A DNA stretch of 64,000 nt from an uncultured Ruegeria sp. (GCF_947504215.1 NZ_CANNGO010000001.1:930001-994000), one strand, 5' to 3'; shown: positions 47,465 to 56,958, counted from the stretch's first letter. Notes: a model not told the origin generated them from the sequence alone. A program made the numbers and translations.

Positions 47465-48385
47465 ATGACCACCCAAGTATTCGGCCATAAGTCCCCCGAC
47501 ACCGATTCCACCGGCTCTCCTATACTGTGGGCCTGGTACTTGAATGAAGTCAAAGGCGAAGCGGCCGAGCCAGTTTTGCTGGGCGAGCCTAACACCGAAG
47601 CAGCGTTCATGTTGGACCGCTGGAACCTGCCCAAGCCGCGGATCATCGAAGATGTGGCCGAAGGCGCGGCGGTTGTCATCGTTGACACCAACAATCCTGC
47701 TGAACTGCCCGCCAGCATCGACAGCGCCGATATCCAAGCGATCATTGACCACCACAAACTGGTTGGTGGCCTGGAAACCAAAGGCCCAATCGACATCACT
47801 GTACGCCCGCTGGCCTGCACCGCGACGATCATGATCGACCTGATAGGCGATGACGTCGCCAAGATACCCGAAGCTATCAAGGGCGCGGCACTGACCTGCA
47901 TTCTGTCGGACACTCTGGAATTCCGCTCACCGACGACCACCCCGCATGACCGCGCTGTGGCCGAGAAACTGGCGGCCGATCTGGGACTGGATGTTTCCGC
48001 CTATGCCGCAGACATGTTCGCTGCAAAATCCGATGTCTCATCCTTCTCGGATGCCGAGTTGATCCGCATGGACAGCAAGGAATACGAGGTCGACGGCACC
48101 AAGTTCCGTGTCTCGGTTCTGGAAACAACCGCACCAGGCGTTGTGCTGGACCGAAAAGCCAGCCTGGCTGAATCGATGGTGGATGTTTCGAAAGAAGACG
48201 GCGTTGATCAGGTTCTGCTCTTCGTCGTCGACATTCTGAACGAAGAGGCCACTCTGCTGGTGCCCAACGATCTGGTCAAAGGCGTCGCAGAAAAGAGCTT
48301 TGGGGCATCCGTTGAAGGCGACAGCGTCGTTCTCCCCGGCGTGATGAGTCGCAAGAAGCAGATCATCCCCAACCTTAAAGTTTAA
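47465..48385 (+). CDS. ppaC: Manganese-dependent inorganic pyrophosphatase
   Basis: A 306-residue family II pyrophosphatase of the DHH superfamily. Metal sites are in FGHKSPDTDS (6-15), VDTNNP (about 73-78), the DHH motif IIDHHKLV (about 95-102) and SDTLEFRSPTTT (about 148-159); the C-terminal DHHA2 domain ends with the substrate-binding SRKKQIIP (about 295-302). No CBS regulatory domains are present. It hydrolyses pyrophosphate to drive biosynthesis. Confidence 0.95.
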   Translation: MTTQVFGHKSPDTDSTGSPILWAWYLNEVKGEAAEPVLLGEPNTEAAFMLDRWNLPKPRIIEDVAEGAAVVIVDTNNPAELPASIDSADIQAIIDHHKLVGGLETKGPIDITVRPLACTATIMIDLIGDDVAKIPEAIKGAALTCILSDTLEFRSPTTTPHDRAVAEKLAADLGLDVSAYAADMFAAKSDVSSFSDAELIRMDSKEYEVDGTKFRVSVLETTAPGVVLDRKASLAESMVDVSKEDGVDQVLLFVVDILNEEATLLVPNDLVKGVAEKSFGASVEGDSVVLPGVMSRKKQIIPNLKV

Positions 48386-48392
48386 AGAATAA

Positions 48393-48427
48393 GCGGGGCC
48401 TATCGCTGTGCAGCAGTCAGGCCCCGC
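48393..48427 (+). terminator. Hairpin terminator after ppaC
   Basis: GCGGGGCCT (48393-48401) pairs perfectly with AGGCCCCGC (48419-48427). The sequence after it is only mildly T-rich, so it may be a weak or factor-assisted terminator. Confidence 0.6.
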
Positions 48428-48540
48428 AACCTTGTTCTAAAGATAGCCTCCACCAACAGTTGTACCCAGTGTCGAATCTGATGCGAGTGCCACCGAATAT
48501 TTTTCGGAAGAACGGTGACTAAGCATTGTTTCACAAAGCA

Positions 48541-48735
48541 ATGCTCATCGGTGTTTTGGCGTTTTCACTCACCGCATGCTCTACATCCTGGAACAGGACA
48601 AACCTAGATAGGGCTGTAAAACAACAACCTGTGCGCCATGTCGCCGCATGCCAGATCGAACTGAGCAGCGCCGCGTATCGATCAGTGGCCAATCTTTTGC
48701 CAATCGGTCATAAGGCGTATGCAGTTTCAGCTTGA
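48541..48735 (+). CDS. Small putative lipoprotein (64 aa)
   Basis: The 64-residue product MLIGVLAFSLTACSTSW... has a type II signal with lipobox LTAC (Cys at 13), then a polar remainder that includes RNTL-like and RHVAACQIEL parts. An in-frame TTG five codons earlier (48526) is an alternative start with GGAAG upstream. It lies nine bases before the HAD gene. Unknown function; no family recognised. Confidence 0.5.
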   Translation: MLIGVLAFSLTACSTSWNRTNLDRAVKQQPVRHVAACQIELSSAAYRSVANLLPIGHKAYAVSA

Positions 48736-48743
48736 GGCCACAT

Positions 48744-49619
48744 ATGACCCAGATCATCCCCTCCCTCGCCACTATCTCGGACCGCTACAAGGCCTTGTTT
48801 GTGGATCTCTGGGGCTGTGTCCACAACGGAATTACAGCCTTTCCCGAAGCCGTCGCCGCCTTGCAGGCCTATCGCGCCAGCGGTGGGTTGGTTGTGCTGG
48901 TCACCAATTCCCCAAAGCCGCGCGCCGGGGTTGCGACCCAGTTGGAGCAATTCAACGTCCCACCAGATGCCTATGACACCATCGCAACCAGCGGCGACTC
49001 GGCCCGGTCAGCGATGTTTCGCAGCGCTGTCGGCGAGAAGGTCTATTTCATGGGAGAATGGGAACGCGATGCAGGGTTCTTTGAACCTTTGAAATTGCTA
49101 CATCATCCCATCCACATCGAACGTGTTCCTTTGGATGAGGCGGAAGGTATCGTGTGTTGCGGGCCGTTTGATCCTATGGCGGATCCTGACGTGAACCGCC
49201 CTGATTTCCTGTATGCAAAGCAGATGGGCCTCAAACTGCTATGTGCCAACCCCGACATCGTCGTCGATCGGGGCGAGGTTCGCGAATGGTGTGCTGGCGC
49301 ACTGGCACGGCTTTACACCGAAATGGGTGGTGAGAGCCTTTTTTTCGGAAAACCGCACCCACCGATCTACGATCTGGCCCGTCGCCGGCTGCAGGAGCTG
49401 GGCACCGACGTTGCGGACGCGGAGATTCTGGCAATCGGCGACGGGCCCCACACCGATATCATGGGCGGAATGGGGGAGGGAATCGATACCCTCTTTATTT
49501 CGGGCGGTCTGGCTGCTGCGGAAACAAAAACATCGCACCATCCACACGCAGAATCACTAACCGATTATATTCAAAAAGAAAATATCAACCCCACCTATAC
49601 AATCGGTCGTCTGAGGTAG
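48744..49619 (+). CDS. TIGR01459 family HAD-type hydrolase
   Basis: A 291-residue HAD IIA-subfamily phosphatase-like protein. It has the nucleophile motif ALFVDLWGCVHNG (about 17-29), the motif II VLVTNSPKPR (about 51-60), the cap region with WERDAGFFEPL, motif III lysine in GKPHPPIYDLA (about 207-217), and acid motif IV AIGDGPHTDIMGG (about 235-247). The family TIGR01459 is common in Alphaproteobacteria and its substrate is unknown. Start ATG at 48744 follows GAGG. Confidence 0.9.
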   Translation: MTQIIPSLATISDRYKALFVDLWGCVHNGITAFPEAVAALQAYRASGGLVVLVTNSPKPRAGVATQLEQFNVPPDAYDTIATSGDSARSAMFRSAVGEKVYFMGEWERDAGFFEPLKLLHHPIHIERVPLDEAEGIVCCGPFDPMADPDVNRPDFLYAKQMGLKLLCANPDIVVDRGEVREWCAGALARLYTEMGGESLFFGKPHPPIYDLARRRLQELGTDVADAEILAIGDGPHTDIMGGMGEGIDTLFISGGLAAAETKTSHHPHAESLTDYIQKENINPTYTIGRLR

Positions 49620-49720
49620 TTATTTTTCACTTGATTTTCTGCAGTTGCGAAGTAATAAAGTTGCCAACCTTGGCCTGATGGTGGTTTTTTCTTTCACGGT
49701 CGATATCGAGTGAGGGCAAC

Positions 49721-50164
49721 ATGTTGGACAATCTTCCACGCGGAACGATTTGTATCGAAGACATCGAAATGGGCATGACCCGGCATCTGCGCAAAGTGGT
49801 GACAGATGAAGATATCGAGATGTTCGCGCAGATCTCCACTGACCGGAACCCGGTGCATCTGGATGATGACTACGCCCGCGATACAATCTTTGAGGGGCGT
49901 ATCGCCCATGGAATGCTGACGGCGGGCCTGATCTCGGCCGTGATCGGTGAGCAGCTGCCCGGCCATGGTACGGTCTATATGGGCCAGTCGCTGAAATTTC
50001 TGGCCCCTGTGCGCCCTGGTGACATGGTCTATGCAGAGGTTAAGGTGATCGACATGGATGTCGCAAAGCGACGCGTCAAGCTGGACTGCCATTGTTCCGT
50101 CGACGGCAAGAAGGTGCTGGTGGGCGAAGCCATGGTTCTGGCACCGTCGCGCAAATTCGACTGA
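49721..50164 (+). CDS. MaoC family dehydratase, (R)-specific enoyl-CoA hydratase-like
   Basis: A 147-residue single-hot-dog hydratase. The active site lies in FAQISTDRNPVHLDDDYA (pieces, 35-52; Asp and His) and FEGRIAHGMLTAGLI (about 57-71). Related PhaJ enzymes hydrate trans-2-enoyl-CoA to (R)-3-hydroxyacyl-CoA, feeding polyhydroxyalkanoate. The substrate here is not known; no pha gene is adjacent. Confidence 0.88.
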   Translation: MLDNLPRGTICIEDIEMGMTRHLRKVVTDEDIEMFAQISTDRNPVHLDDDYARDTIFEGRIAHGMLTAGLISAVIGEQLPGHGTVYMGQSLKFLAPVRPGDMVYAEVKVIDMDVAKRRVKLDCHCSVDGKKVLVGEAMVLAPSRKFD

Positions 50165-50353
50165 TCACCCGTCAAAGCAATTAACCAAGAGATTTCCATT
50201 GGAAGGATCGGCCGCAAGTATGCGTCGGTTCTGGTCGCGAACGACCTGATGCGCCTTGATCAGCAAGGCAAGACACCACAGACGTTCGGAATTTTAGATA
50301 GACGTCGAAACGAGACGCTTGAACATAGTCTCGTTGGACAGTACCCACGCGTC

Positions 50354-51286
50354 ATGCAGATTATTCGGGATTTCCAGTTTATCGAACCAAAGGATCGCGG
50401 GGCCAGTGTGGCGATCGGAAACTTTGATGGCGTCCATGTCGGGCATCAGTCCGTCATTGAACTGGCCCGCACTGCGGCACCAGATGCGCCGCTGGGCATC
50501 CTGACATTCGAGCCGCATCCGCGCGAATATTTCATGCCAGAAGCCCCCCCATTCCGTCTGATGCGTGGCAATGCACGCGCGCACCGGTTGCAAAAACTGG
50601 GCGTACAAAAACTCTATGAACTGCCGTTCAACGCGGCGCTTGCCGGTTTGTCGCCCGAGGAATTTGCACACAACGTTATCTGCGGCGGGCTGGGGCTGTC
50701 TCATGTCGTGGTTGGTGCTGATTTCTGTTTCGGCAAAGGCAGGAGCGGAACCGCACAGGATATGGTTGGGTTTGGTCAGGACATGGGGTTCGGTGTCACG
50801 ATCGCCCCGCTGATGGAACGGTCGGAAAACGTTGTGTCGTCTACCGCAATCCGCACCGCTCTTACCGAAGGGCGGCCACGGGATGCCGCTGCCATGCTGG
50901 GTCACTGGCACCGGATCGAAGGCGAGGTTATCGGCGGCGAACAGCGTGGGCGCGAGCTGGGTTTTCCCACTGCAAACATGTCGATCGAAGGCCTTCATCC
51001 CCCAAGGTTCGGCGTCTACGCGGTACTGGTGGACGTGCTGGATGGCCCGCATCAGGGCAGCTATCATGGAGCAGCGTCAATCGGGGTCCGACCGATGTTC
51101 CAAGGTGAAACGCCAAACATTGAAACCTTCCTGTTCGATTTCTCAGGTGATCTTTATGGAGCGACCCTCTCGGTTGGACTGATCGATTTCCTGCGCCCGG
51201 AACTGAAATTCGACGGGCTGGACGGGCTGATTGCGCAGATGGAGGCGGATTGCGACCAGGCGCGCAGTATTCTGGCATCACTATGA
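50354..51286 (+). CDS. ribF: Bifunctional riboflavin kinase / FAD synthetase
   Basis: A 310-residue RibF. The N-terminal FMN adenylyltransferase has ASVAIGNFDGVHVGHQSVI (pieces, about 17-34) and VSSTAIRTALTEGRPRDAA (about 162-180), and the C-terminal riboflavin kinase has GRELGFPTANM (about 198-208) and SYHGAASIGVRPMF. It converts riboflavin to FMN and then FAD. ATG at 50354 gives the normal start. It overlaps the next gene by four bases. Confidence 0.95.
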   Translation: MQIIRDFQFIEPKDRGASVAIGNFDGVHVGHQSVIELARTAAPDAPLGILTFEPHPREYFMPEAPPFRLMRGNARAHRLQKLGVQKLYELPFNAALAGLSPEEFAHNVICGGLGLSHVVVGADFCFGKGRSGTAQDMVGFGQDMGFGVTIAPLMERSENVVSSTAIRTALTEGRPRDAAAMLGHWHRIEGEVIGGEQRGRELGFPTANMSIEGLHPPRFGVYAVLVDVLDGPHQGSYHGAASIGVRPMFQGETPNIETFLFDFSGDLYGATLSVGLIDFLRPELKFDGLDGLIAQMEADCDQARSILASL

Positions 51287-51756
51287 CAACAGACCCTATT
51301 GATCGGGCAGGCCTGCCCGCGCGGTTCTGGGAGCGCAAGCCCCTGCGCAACATGACCCAACCCGAATGGGAGGCACTGTGTGACGGCTGTGGGAAATGTT
51401 GTCTGAACAAGCTGGAAGACGAAGATACAGGCGAAGTTGCCCTGACCTGTGTTGCGTGTCGGCTATTGGACGATGAAAGTTGTCGCTGCACTCAATACGA
51501 CATTCGGCACCAATTTGTACCTGAATGCATCGTGATGACACCCAGCAATATAGATCAACACGCCTACTGGCTGCCACAGACCTGCGCCTATCGCTTGTTG
51601 TGGGAAGGTAAGCCTCTTTACGATTGGCACCCATTGTTGTCAGGTACCCCAGACAGTGTCCACGCGGCTGGTGTTTCCGTTCAAGGACGCACTGTTTCAG
51701 AGTTCGAAACCCCCATGGAAGAGTGGGAAGACTACATCATCGAGGAGCCGACCTGA
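51283..51756 (+). CDS. YcgN (UPF0260) cysteine-cluster protein
   Basis: A 157-residue protein with the cysteine cluster CDGCGKCCLNKLED (33-46), LTCVACRLLDDESCRC (about 54-69) and VPECIVM. The pattern matches the UPF0260/YcgN family, whose cysteines are expected to bind a metal or iron-sulfur cluster. Role unknown. It begins at the ATGA overlap with ribF and its stop shares one base with the ltaE start, so the three genes are one operon. Confidence 0.9.
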   Translation: MTTDPIDRAGLPARFWERKPLRNMTQPEWEALCDGCGKCCLNKLEDEDTGEVALTCVACRLLDDESCRCTQYDIRHQFVPECIVMTPSNIDQHAYWLPQTCAYRLLWEGKPLYDWHPLLSGTPDSVHAAGVSVQGRTVSEFETPMEEWEDYIIEEPT

Positions 51757-52790
51757 TGCATTTTGCGTCCGACAATTCTGGTCCTGTTCATCCGCAGGTC
51801 ATGGCCAAAATGACTGAGGCCAATCAGGGATATCAAATGGCCTATGGGGCAGACGTGCTTATGAATGAAGTGCGTGATCGCATCCGCGGTGTTTTTGAGG
51901 CTCCGGGGGCCGCCGTCTATCTGGTGGCAACCGGCACGGCAGCAAATTCGCTGGCTTTGGCGACCTTGTCACAGCCTTGGGAAACCGTGTTTTGTTCCCC
52001 GGTCGCCCATATCCACGAAGACGAATGCAATGCACCCGAATTCTACAGTGGCGCCAAGCTGACGCTGGTCCCCGGCGGCGATAAAATGAACCCTACGGCT
52101 CTGCGGAGTTCCATTTTGGCTGAGGAAACGCGCGGCGTGCATGGTCCGCAGCGCGGGCCGGTATCGATCACGCAAGTGACTGAGCGCGGTTCGGTTTATT
52201 CTCTGGAAGAATTGCAAGCGCTGTGTGCGGTTGCCAAAGAGTATGACCTTCCGGTTCATCTGGACGGCGCCCGGTTTGCCAATGCGCTTGTTGCTTTGAA
52301 TTGCTCGCCCGCCGAGATGACGTGGAAAGCAGGTGTGGACGTTGTCAGTTTCGGGGGAACTAAGAACGGGCTAATGGGTGTGGAAGCCGTGGTCTTTTTT
52401 GACGAAAGCAAAGCCTGGGAGTTTGAGTTGCGCCGCAAACGCGGGGCGCATCTGTTTTCGAAACATCGCTTTCTGTCGGCGCAGATGGCGGCCTATCTGC
52501 AGGACGATCTGTGGCTGAAACTTGCGCGGCAATCGAATGCGAACTGTGCCCGTCTGGCGGATGGCCTGCGCGCGAAAGGCGCCTCGTTTCTGCATGAGCC
52601 ACAGGCTAACATGATTTTTGCGTCCTTCCCGCGATCCAAACATAAGCTTTTGCACGACGCGGGTGCCACTTATCACCTATGGGGTGCTGAACTGGTTGGG
52701 GCGGATGACAACGAAGCTCTGGCCTGCAGGTTGGTTTGCGATTGGTCTATCGAGCCGGATGAGATTGATCGGTTTCTTGATCTGTTGTGA
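51756..52790 (+). CDS. ltaE: Low-specificity L-threonine aldolase
   Basis: A 344-residue fold-type I PLP enzyme splitting L-threonine and L-allo-threonine into glycine and acetaldehyde. It has ASDNSGPVHPQV (4-15), YLVATGTAANSLAL, HLDGARFANALVAL (about 168-181) and the PLP lysine in VSFGGTKNGLMG (about 197-208). The last 44 bases overlap the end of the opposite-strand hydrolase gene. Confidence 0.93.
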   Translation: MHFASDNSGPVHPQVMAKMTEANQGYQMAYGADVLMNEVRDRIRGVFEAPGAAVYLVATGTAANSLALATLSQPWETVFCSPVAHIHEDECNAPEFYSGAKLTLVPGGDKMNPTALRSSILAEETRGVHGPQRGPVSITQVTERGSVYSLEELQALCAVAKEYDLPVHLDGARFANALVALNCSPAEMTWKAGVDVVSFGGTKNGLMGVEAVVFFDESKAWEFELRRKRGAHLFSKHRFLSAQMAAYLQDDLWLKLARQSNANCARLADGLRAKGASFLHEPQANMIFASFPRSKHKLLHDAGATYHLWGAELVGADDNEALACRLVCDWSIEPDEIDRFLDLL

Positions 52791-53568
52791 CCGGCAGCGG
52801 GGCATTTGAACGCCAGAAGTCCTGAACCAGAATAGCGGTTTCGCGTGGATGCGAGATCGGCAGCATGTGCCCTGCCCCATCGACCGTTGCGTGGCTTGCC
52901 GAAGCGAGACGTTGGGCCAGCCCGTCGCAGATGGTTGGCATGACAGGATGGGTTTTTGATCCGCTCAGCAGCAGGATTGGCATTGACGCCCGGCGCAGCG
53001 ACGCGGGCGCAAGAAGCCCTGCACTGTCGTCATACAACGCGGTTCGCACGGCTGGCACAACGTCTATACCCCGGATCATGGCCGCGCGCGTGCGATCCGG
53101 CAAGTCAGCCCATCTGGGGCTGGACGCGGAAGCCCACATGCGGTTGAACAATCGGGCAGCGCGTGGTTTGTCACCAGCTGCGAACGCTTCATCAACGGGC
53201 TGTGCATCGTTTTCGTATTGTTGAAACAGAGCAGGCGAGTTTTGTTGCGCCACCACAAAAAACACCGGTTCGATCAAAACGGCGCTGCGTACCAGGCCCG
53301 GGCACTCAACAGCCAGTCGAAGCGCAATCATCGCCCCAAACGAATGACCGATCACATCCATCGGTTCGCTCAATTGCGCCCTTGCCATCGCCGTGGTCTG
53401 ATCAAAATAGTCACCTGCACCATCCCAATCTGAACTGCGGCCATGAGACAGCATGTCAGGAGCGAAAATCCTGACATGCCCTTTCAGAGCAGACGCCAGA
53501 CCAGACCATGCGCCAGAATGGGCTATCGTACAGTGAAGGGCGAGCAGATTGCGCTCGCCCTCTCCCAT
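52747..53568 (-). CDS. Alpha/beta fold hydrolase
   Basis: A 273-residue hydrolase: LLALHCTIAHSGAW (oxyanion region, about 9-22), DMLSHGRSSDWDG, nucleophile elbow VIGHSFGAMIALRLA (Ser about 78), acid in LLLSGSKTHPVMP and His in VDGAGHMLPISHP (about 230-242). Substrate not known. ATG at 53568 is preferred; a GTG ten codons earlier (53598) is an alternative. It lies 41 bases after the isomerase gene on the same strand and overlaps the 3' end of ltaE, read from the other strand. Confidence 0.82.
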   Translation of the reverse strand: MGEGERNLLALHCTIAHSGAWSGLASALKGHVRIFAPDMLSHGRSSDWDGAGDYFDQTTAMARAQLSEPMDVIGHSFGAMIALRLAVECPGLVRSAVLIEPVFFVVAQQNSPALFQQYENDAQPVDEAFAAGDKPRAARLFNRMWASASSPRWADLPDRTRAAMIRGIDVVPAVRTALYDDSAGLLAPASLRRASMPILLLSGSKTHPVMPTICDGLAQRLASASHATVDGAGHMLPISHPRETAILVQDFWRSNAPLPVTTDQETDQSHPAR

Positions 53569-53609
53569 CGATCTGACATGTCCCGGCTGACACGGCACAG
53601 CTTAGATCG

Positions 53610-54212
53610 TCACTTACTCAGTACTGCGAGATGTCGATCTAGGTCGTCCAACCGATCCTGGCCCCAGAACCGCTGATCGTCTTCGGTGATGTAGAACGGA
53701 GCGCCAAAGACACCGCGATCTACCGCCTCTTCCAGATTGGCAGCATAGGTTTCAGCGCCAACCAGAAGGCCGCTATCAGCAAGGTCCGGGTTGAACCCCG
53801 TGTTCGACAGGCATTCCCGGATCACCTCATCTTGCGCGATGTCTTTTTCTTCGGCCCAGCAGGCGCGTAAAACCGAATGGCATAGCTGACCGACATCCCC
53901 AGAGCCGTCCTTGATCGCGGCGATAACGGCATAAGACGACGGTGCCGAATTTGTTGGCCAGTGAGCAGGTTGAAGATTGAACTCCATGCCAACTCTCTCG
54001 GACTGACGCAGCAGCTCCTGCGCGCGGTATTCGATGCGCGAGATGTGCCTGTCTTTGGGAGAGACCCCGCCGGTCCGGCCAAACAGGGCGACGATGTCGA
54101 GCGGCTTGTAATTGATCGATGCACCATGTTTGGCAGCGATCTCCTCCAACCGCAGGCCCGCCAGATAGGAATAGGGCGACAGTGTCGCAAAAAAGTAGTC
54201 AATCTGGGTCAT
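53610..54212 (-). CDS. 2-hydroxychromene-2-carboxylate isomerase (DsbA/GST-kappa fold)
   Basis: A 200-residue thioredoxin-fold protein. It has YFFATLSPYSYLAGLRLEEIA (pieces, 5-25; active-site Ser in LSPYSYLA), the typical YKPLDIVALFGRTGG and the C-terminal GVFGAPFYITEDDQRFWGQDRL in pieces. Homologues isomerise 2-hydroxychromene-2-carboxylate in naphthalene breakdown or act as glutathione-dependent isomerases. ATG at 54212 follows GGAG. Confidence 0.88.
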   Translation of the reverse strand: MTQIDYFFATLSPYSYLAGLRLEEIAAKHGASINYKPLDIVALFGRTGGVSPKDRHISRIEYRAQELLRQSERVGMEFNLQPAHWPTNSAPSSYAVIAAIKDGSGDVGQLCHSVLRACWAEEKDIAQDEVIRECLSNTGFNPDLADSGLLVGAETYAANLEEAVDRGVFGAPFYITEDDQRFWGQDRLDDLDRHLAVLSK

Positions 54213-54319
54213 GTTCACTTTCTCCGCTGGGCTATCTTTGCGGAACGGTAAGGCCATGCTAAGCGGTGTCAACATCACGAATCTGTCACATTGCCAACGC
54301 TGCCCGGGGACCTCAGCCG

Positions 54320-55339
54320 ATGCCGACACTCAACGAACCCAAGCTGATCGCTGGGAACGCAAATCTTCCGCTTGCCGAAACCATTGCCCGCCGCATGAGC
54401 CTGTATCGCGGTGTTGACCAAGGTCTGGTCGATGCGAGGGTCGAACGGTTCAACGACGGAGAGATTTTTGTCGAAGTGTTCGAGAACGTCCGCGGCGAGG
54501 ATATGTTCATTATCCAGCCGACCTCGAACCCGGCGAATGACAATCTGATGGAACTGCTGATCATAGCTGACGCGCTGCGTCGGTCGTCGGCCTCACGTAT
54601 CACTGCGGTGATCCCTTACTTCGGTTACGCCCGTCAGGATCGTCGCACCAAAGCCCGTACACCGATCAGCGCCAAGCTTGTTGCCAACATGCTGACCGGT
54701 GCCGGAATCGAGCGGGTTCTGACCATGGATCTCCACGCTGCCCAGATCCAGGGCTTCTTTGATATCCCGGTAGACAACCTTTATGCCTCACCCATTTTTG
54801 CGCTGGATGTAAAGACCCAGTTCAAGGATCAACTCGACGAAATAATGGTCGTCTCGCCCGACGTTGGCGGCGTGGCCCGTGCGCGTGAGCTGGCAAAACG
54901 CATCAACGCTCCGCTGTCGATCGTAGACAAGCGCCGCGAAAAAGCGGGCGAAATAGCCGAAATGACTGTGATCGGGGAAGTCAAAGACAAGATCTGCCTG
55001 ATCGTCGACGATATGTGCGATACAGCCGGAACGCTCTGCAAGGCAGCACAGGTTCTAATGGATAACGGTGCCAAGGAAGTTCATTCCTACATCACCCACG
55101 GCGTCATGAGCGGCCCCGCAGTCGAGCGGGTCACGAATTCTGTCATGAAATCGCTGGTGCTGACAGATTCGATCCAACCAACCAAAGACATTACCAAAGC
55201 GAAAAACATCCGCATCGTGCCAACAGCTCCGATCTTCACCCAAGCGATCCTCAACATCTGGAACGGGACAAGCGTTTCGTCCTTGTTCGAGGACAAAACG
55301 CTGACTCCGATTTACGAGTCGATGTATCACATGGACTAA
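54320..55339 (+). CDS. prs: Ribose-phosphate pyrophosphokinase
   Basis: A 339-residue PRPP synthase. It has [18 protein letters not shown] (pieces, 41-58), the [15 protein letters not shown]-binding loop (about 98-109), [19 protein letters not shown] (pieces; catalytic His near 135), the catalytic flexible loop KRREKAGE, and [15 protein letters not shown], the PRPP-binding signature. It supplies purines, pyrimidines, His, Trp and NAD. Start at 54320 removes an unrelated N-terminal extension. Confidence 0.97.
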   Translation: MPTLNEPKLIAGNANLPLAETIARRMSLYRGVDQGLVDARVERFNDGEIFVEVFENVRGEDMFIIQPTSNPANDNLMELLIIADALRRSSASRITAVIPYFGYARQDRRTKARTPISAKLVANMLTGAGIERVLTMDLHAAQIQGFFDIPVDNLYASPIFALDVKTQFKDQLDEIMVVSPDVGGVARARELAKRINAPLSIVDKRREKAGEIAEMTVIGEVKDKICLIVDDMCDTAGTLCKAAQVLMDNGAKEVHSYITHGVMSGPAVERVTNSVMKSLVLTDSIQPTKDITKAKNIRIVPTAPIFTQAILNIWNGTSVSSLFEDKTLTPIYESMYHMD

Positions 55340-55481
55340 CCGGGCGGGGCGGCAGAGTATTTCGAGCCTCGCCGCCAACGCTATGAAATTCTGACTTCAT
55401 AAGACAATGATTGCCTGCAAAGCGGACCTACGCGTTTACATCGTCATTGTCGGCTTCGTGGTTCAAGAGGCCATAAGTCAG

Positions 55482-55895
55482 TCAAACATTCGTAACAGCT
55501 GTGACTGTCTCTCGAAAGAAATCCAGCAAACCATCCGTTTCGTGTGAAACAATAATTGTGCGACTGACAACGTCGCGCTGCCTTAAGCCATAGAAAAACT
55601 GCTGTTCAAAACGGGTCAGATGCCAGCCATCTCCTAACGCGAAAACTTCAAGCCCAAGAGCTTCGGTTCCTTTAGGGAACACTTCCTGACCGAGTTGCGT
55701 GATCACCGCCATCAAGGTTTCGCGAGAATTGGCCCGTTGCCAACTCGTGTCCGTCTCGTCGCGGAAATGTTCGATGCGAAAATCAATGTCATCCGAGATC
55801 AACTCAAAAAGCGAGGCATCGCCGAAGATAAATTTTGTAAGCGCCTGTCCAATGACTGTTTGTTCCAGCTTAACGGAGGTCAACTGCATGGTCAT
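55482..55895 (-). CDS. SnoaL/NTF2-like domain protein
   Basis: A 137-residue protein that looks like a cone-shaped alpha+beta-barrel NTF2/SnoaL fold: TDIDFRIEHFRDET-like and FALGDGWHLTRFEQQFFYGLRQ segments, then RTIIVSHETDGLLDFFRETV. Members range from polyketide cyclases to steroid isomerases and non-enzymatic proteins. Alternative start two residues later. It diverges from a LysR regulator with a shared inverted repeat between, so it is the regulator's probable target. Confidence 0.6.
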   Translation of the reverse strand: MTMQLTSVKLEQTVIGQALTKFIFGDASLFELISDDIDFRIEHFRDETDTSWQRANSRETLMAVITQLGQEVFPKGTEALGLEVFALGDGWHLTRFEQQFFYGLRQRDVVSRTIIVSHETDGLLDFFRETVTAVTNV

Positions 55896-55948
55896 AGATT
55901 CCCTTTGTTGTGGCCATGCCAATCTGCCGCCGCTCAATGTATTTGAAA

Positions 55949-55981
55949 ATTGCCGTTATATCTATCTATGATATAGGCAAT
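55949..55981. promoter_or_regulatory. Inverted repeat in the LysR/SnoaL divergent promoter
   Basis: The arms ATTGCC (55949-55954) and TATATC (55957-55962) pair with GATATA (55970-55975) and GGCAAT (55976-55981) around TATCTAT. The total is 12 paired bases, with two unpaired on one side. It overlaps the regulator's ATG at 55980, suggesting autorepression. Confidence 0.6.
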
Positions 55982-56795
55982 GACTATGATCGATCTGAAC
56001 ACATTGCGCTACTTTACAAGCGCATTTGAGACAGGAACGTTTAGCCAAGCGGCGCGTGTAAACGGTGTCAGCCAGCCAACGGTCTCTGCGGCAATCCAAA
56101 AGCTGGAAGACAGGCTGAGCACGCCTCTGTTCAAGCGATCAAAGAGCGGACTGACGCCGACACCGCTGGCGCACAGGCTCTACTACGAAGCAGAGCAAAG
56201 CGTTACTCATTTGTCCACATTGGAGACCCGCCTGTGCGACCAGCCACAACAAACGGTCCGAGTTCATTGCGCCCCGGACATTCTGATCCAAGGGATCGCG
56301 CCCGGGCTGAGCAGTCTGCGGAGAAGTACTCCTACCCTGATCTTCAGCTTTACTGAGAATGCCCGAGACAGCGATCTTGCCTATCTGTCTGATAAGTGTG
56401 TTCCAGAAGGCCACGTATTTGCCAAGCTGGCAGAAGAACCATTTCGCATCGCCGTCGCACGCTTCCATCCGCTCGCTTCATTGCCAGGAGTGCATTTGGC
56501 AGATCTCGAGGATGCCCCGCTGATCCACCGGCCATATTGCCCGAATGCCGATCGCATCGAGCTTGTGCCTTCTCGGTTGTCTGTCGCGGCACACGCTACA
56601 AACGACATGCAACTACTGGATCTGATAGGGGCTGGGTTGGGAATTGCTTTTGTGCCGCAGTCACACGGAGATGGGCGCGACGACATCAAGCTGTTGCCAT
56701 TGCTCGATGCAGATGCCGGTACTCGCACGACCGGTATTTCACATCGCAAATCTGCCTTCGCAAAAGGATTGGCCGAAAGACTGTTTCCGACTTAG
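55980..56795 (+). CDS. LysR family transcriptional regulator
   Basis: A 271-residue regulator, a little short for LysR. The N-terminal HTH is LNTLRYFTSAFETGTFSQAAR (pieces, residues 6-26) with VSQPTVSAAIQKLEDRL (30-46). The C-terminal effector half has VAVARFHPLAS-like and IGAGLGIAFVPQS segments. ATG at 55986 has AGG eight bases upstream, and that at 55980 overlaps the inverted repeat; either may be used. It probably controls the divergent SnoaL-like gene. Confidence 0.88.
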   Translation: MTMIDLNTLRYFTSAFETGTFSQAARVNGVSQPTVSAAIQKLEDRLSTPLFKRSKSGLTPTPLAHRLYYEAEQSVTHLSTLETRLCDQPQQTVRVHCAPDILIQGIAPGLSSLRRSTPTLIFSFTENARDSDLAYLSDKCVPEGHVFAKLAEEPFRIAVARFHPLASLPGVHLADLEDAPLIHRPYCPNADRIELVPSRLSVAAHATNDMQLLDLIGAGLGIAFVPQSHGDGRDDIKLLPLLDADAGTRTTGISHRKSAFAKGLAERLFPT

Positions 56796-56958
56796 ATGCA
56801 ACAAAACTGCGCAGTGTCGAACAGCCTGTTTGCTGCATCGCTCTTGTCTGTCATGAACGTCGGAATTGAAGTGAAGGTTGCTTTGATCGCTGGCGGACGT
56901 TCGCCATCACTAAAGATCCAGCTCTGCGAGGCTGAGCGGGACTTGTGCTAGATTCTAG

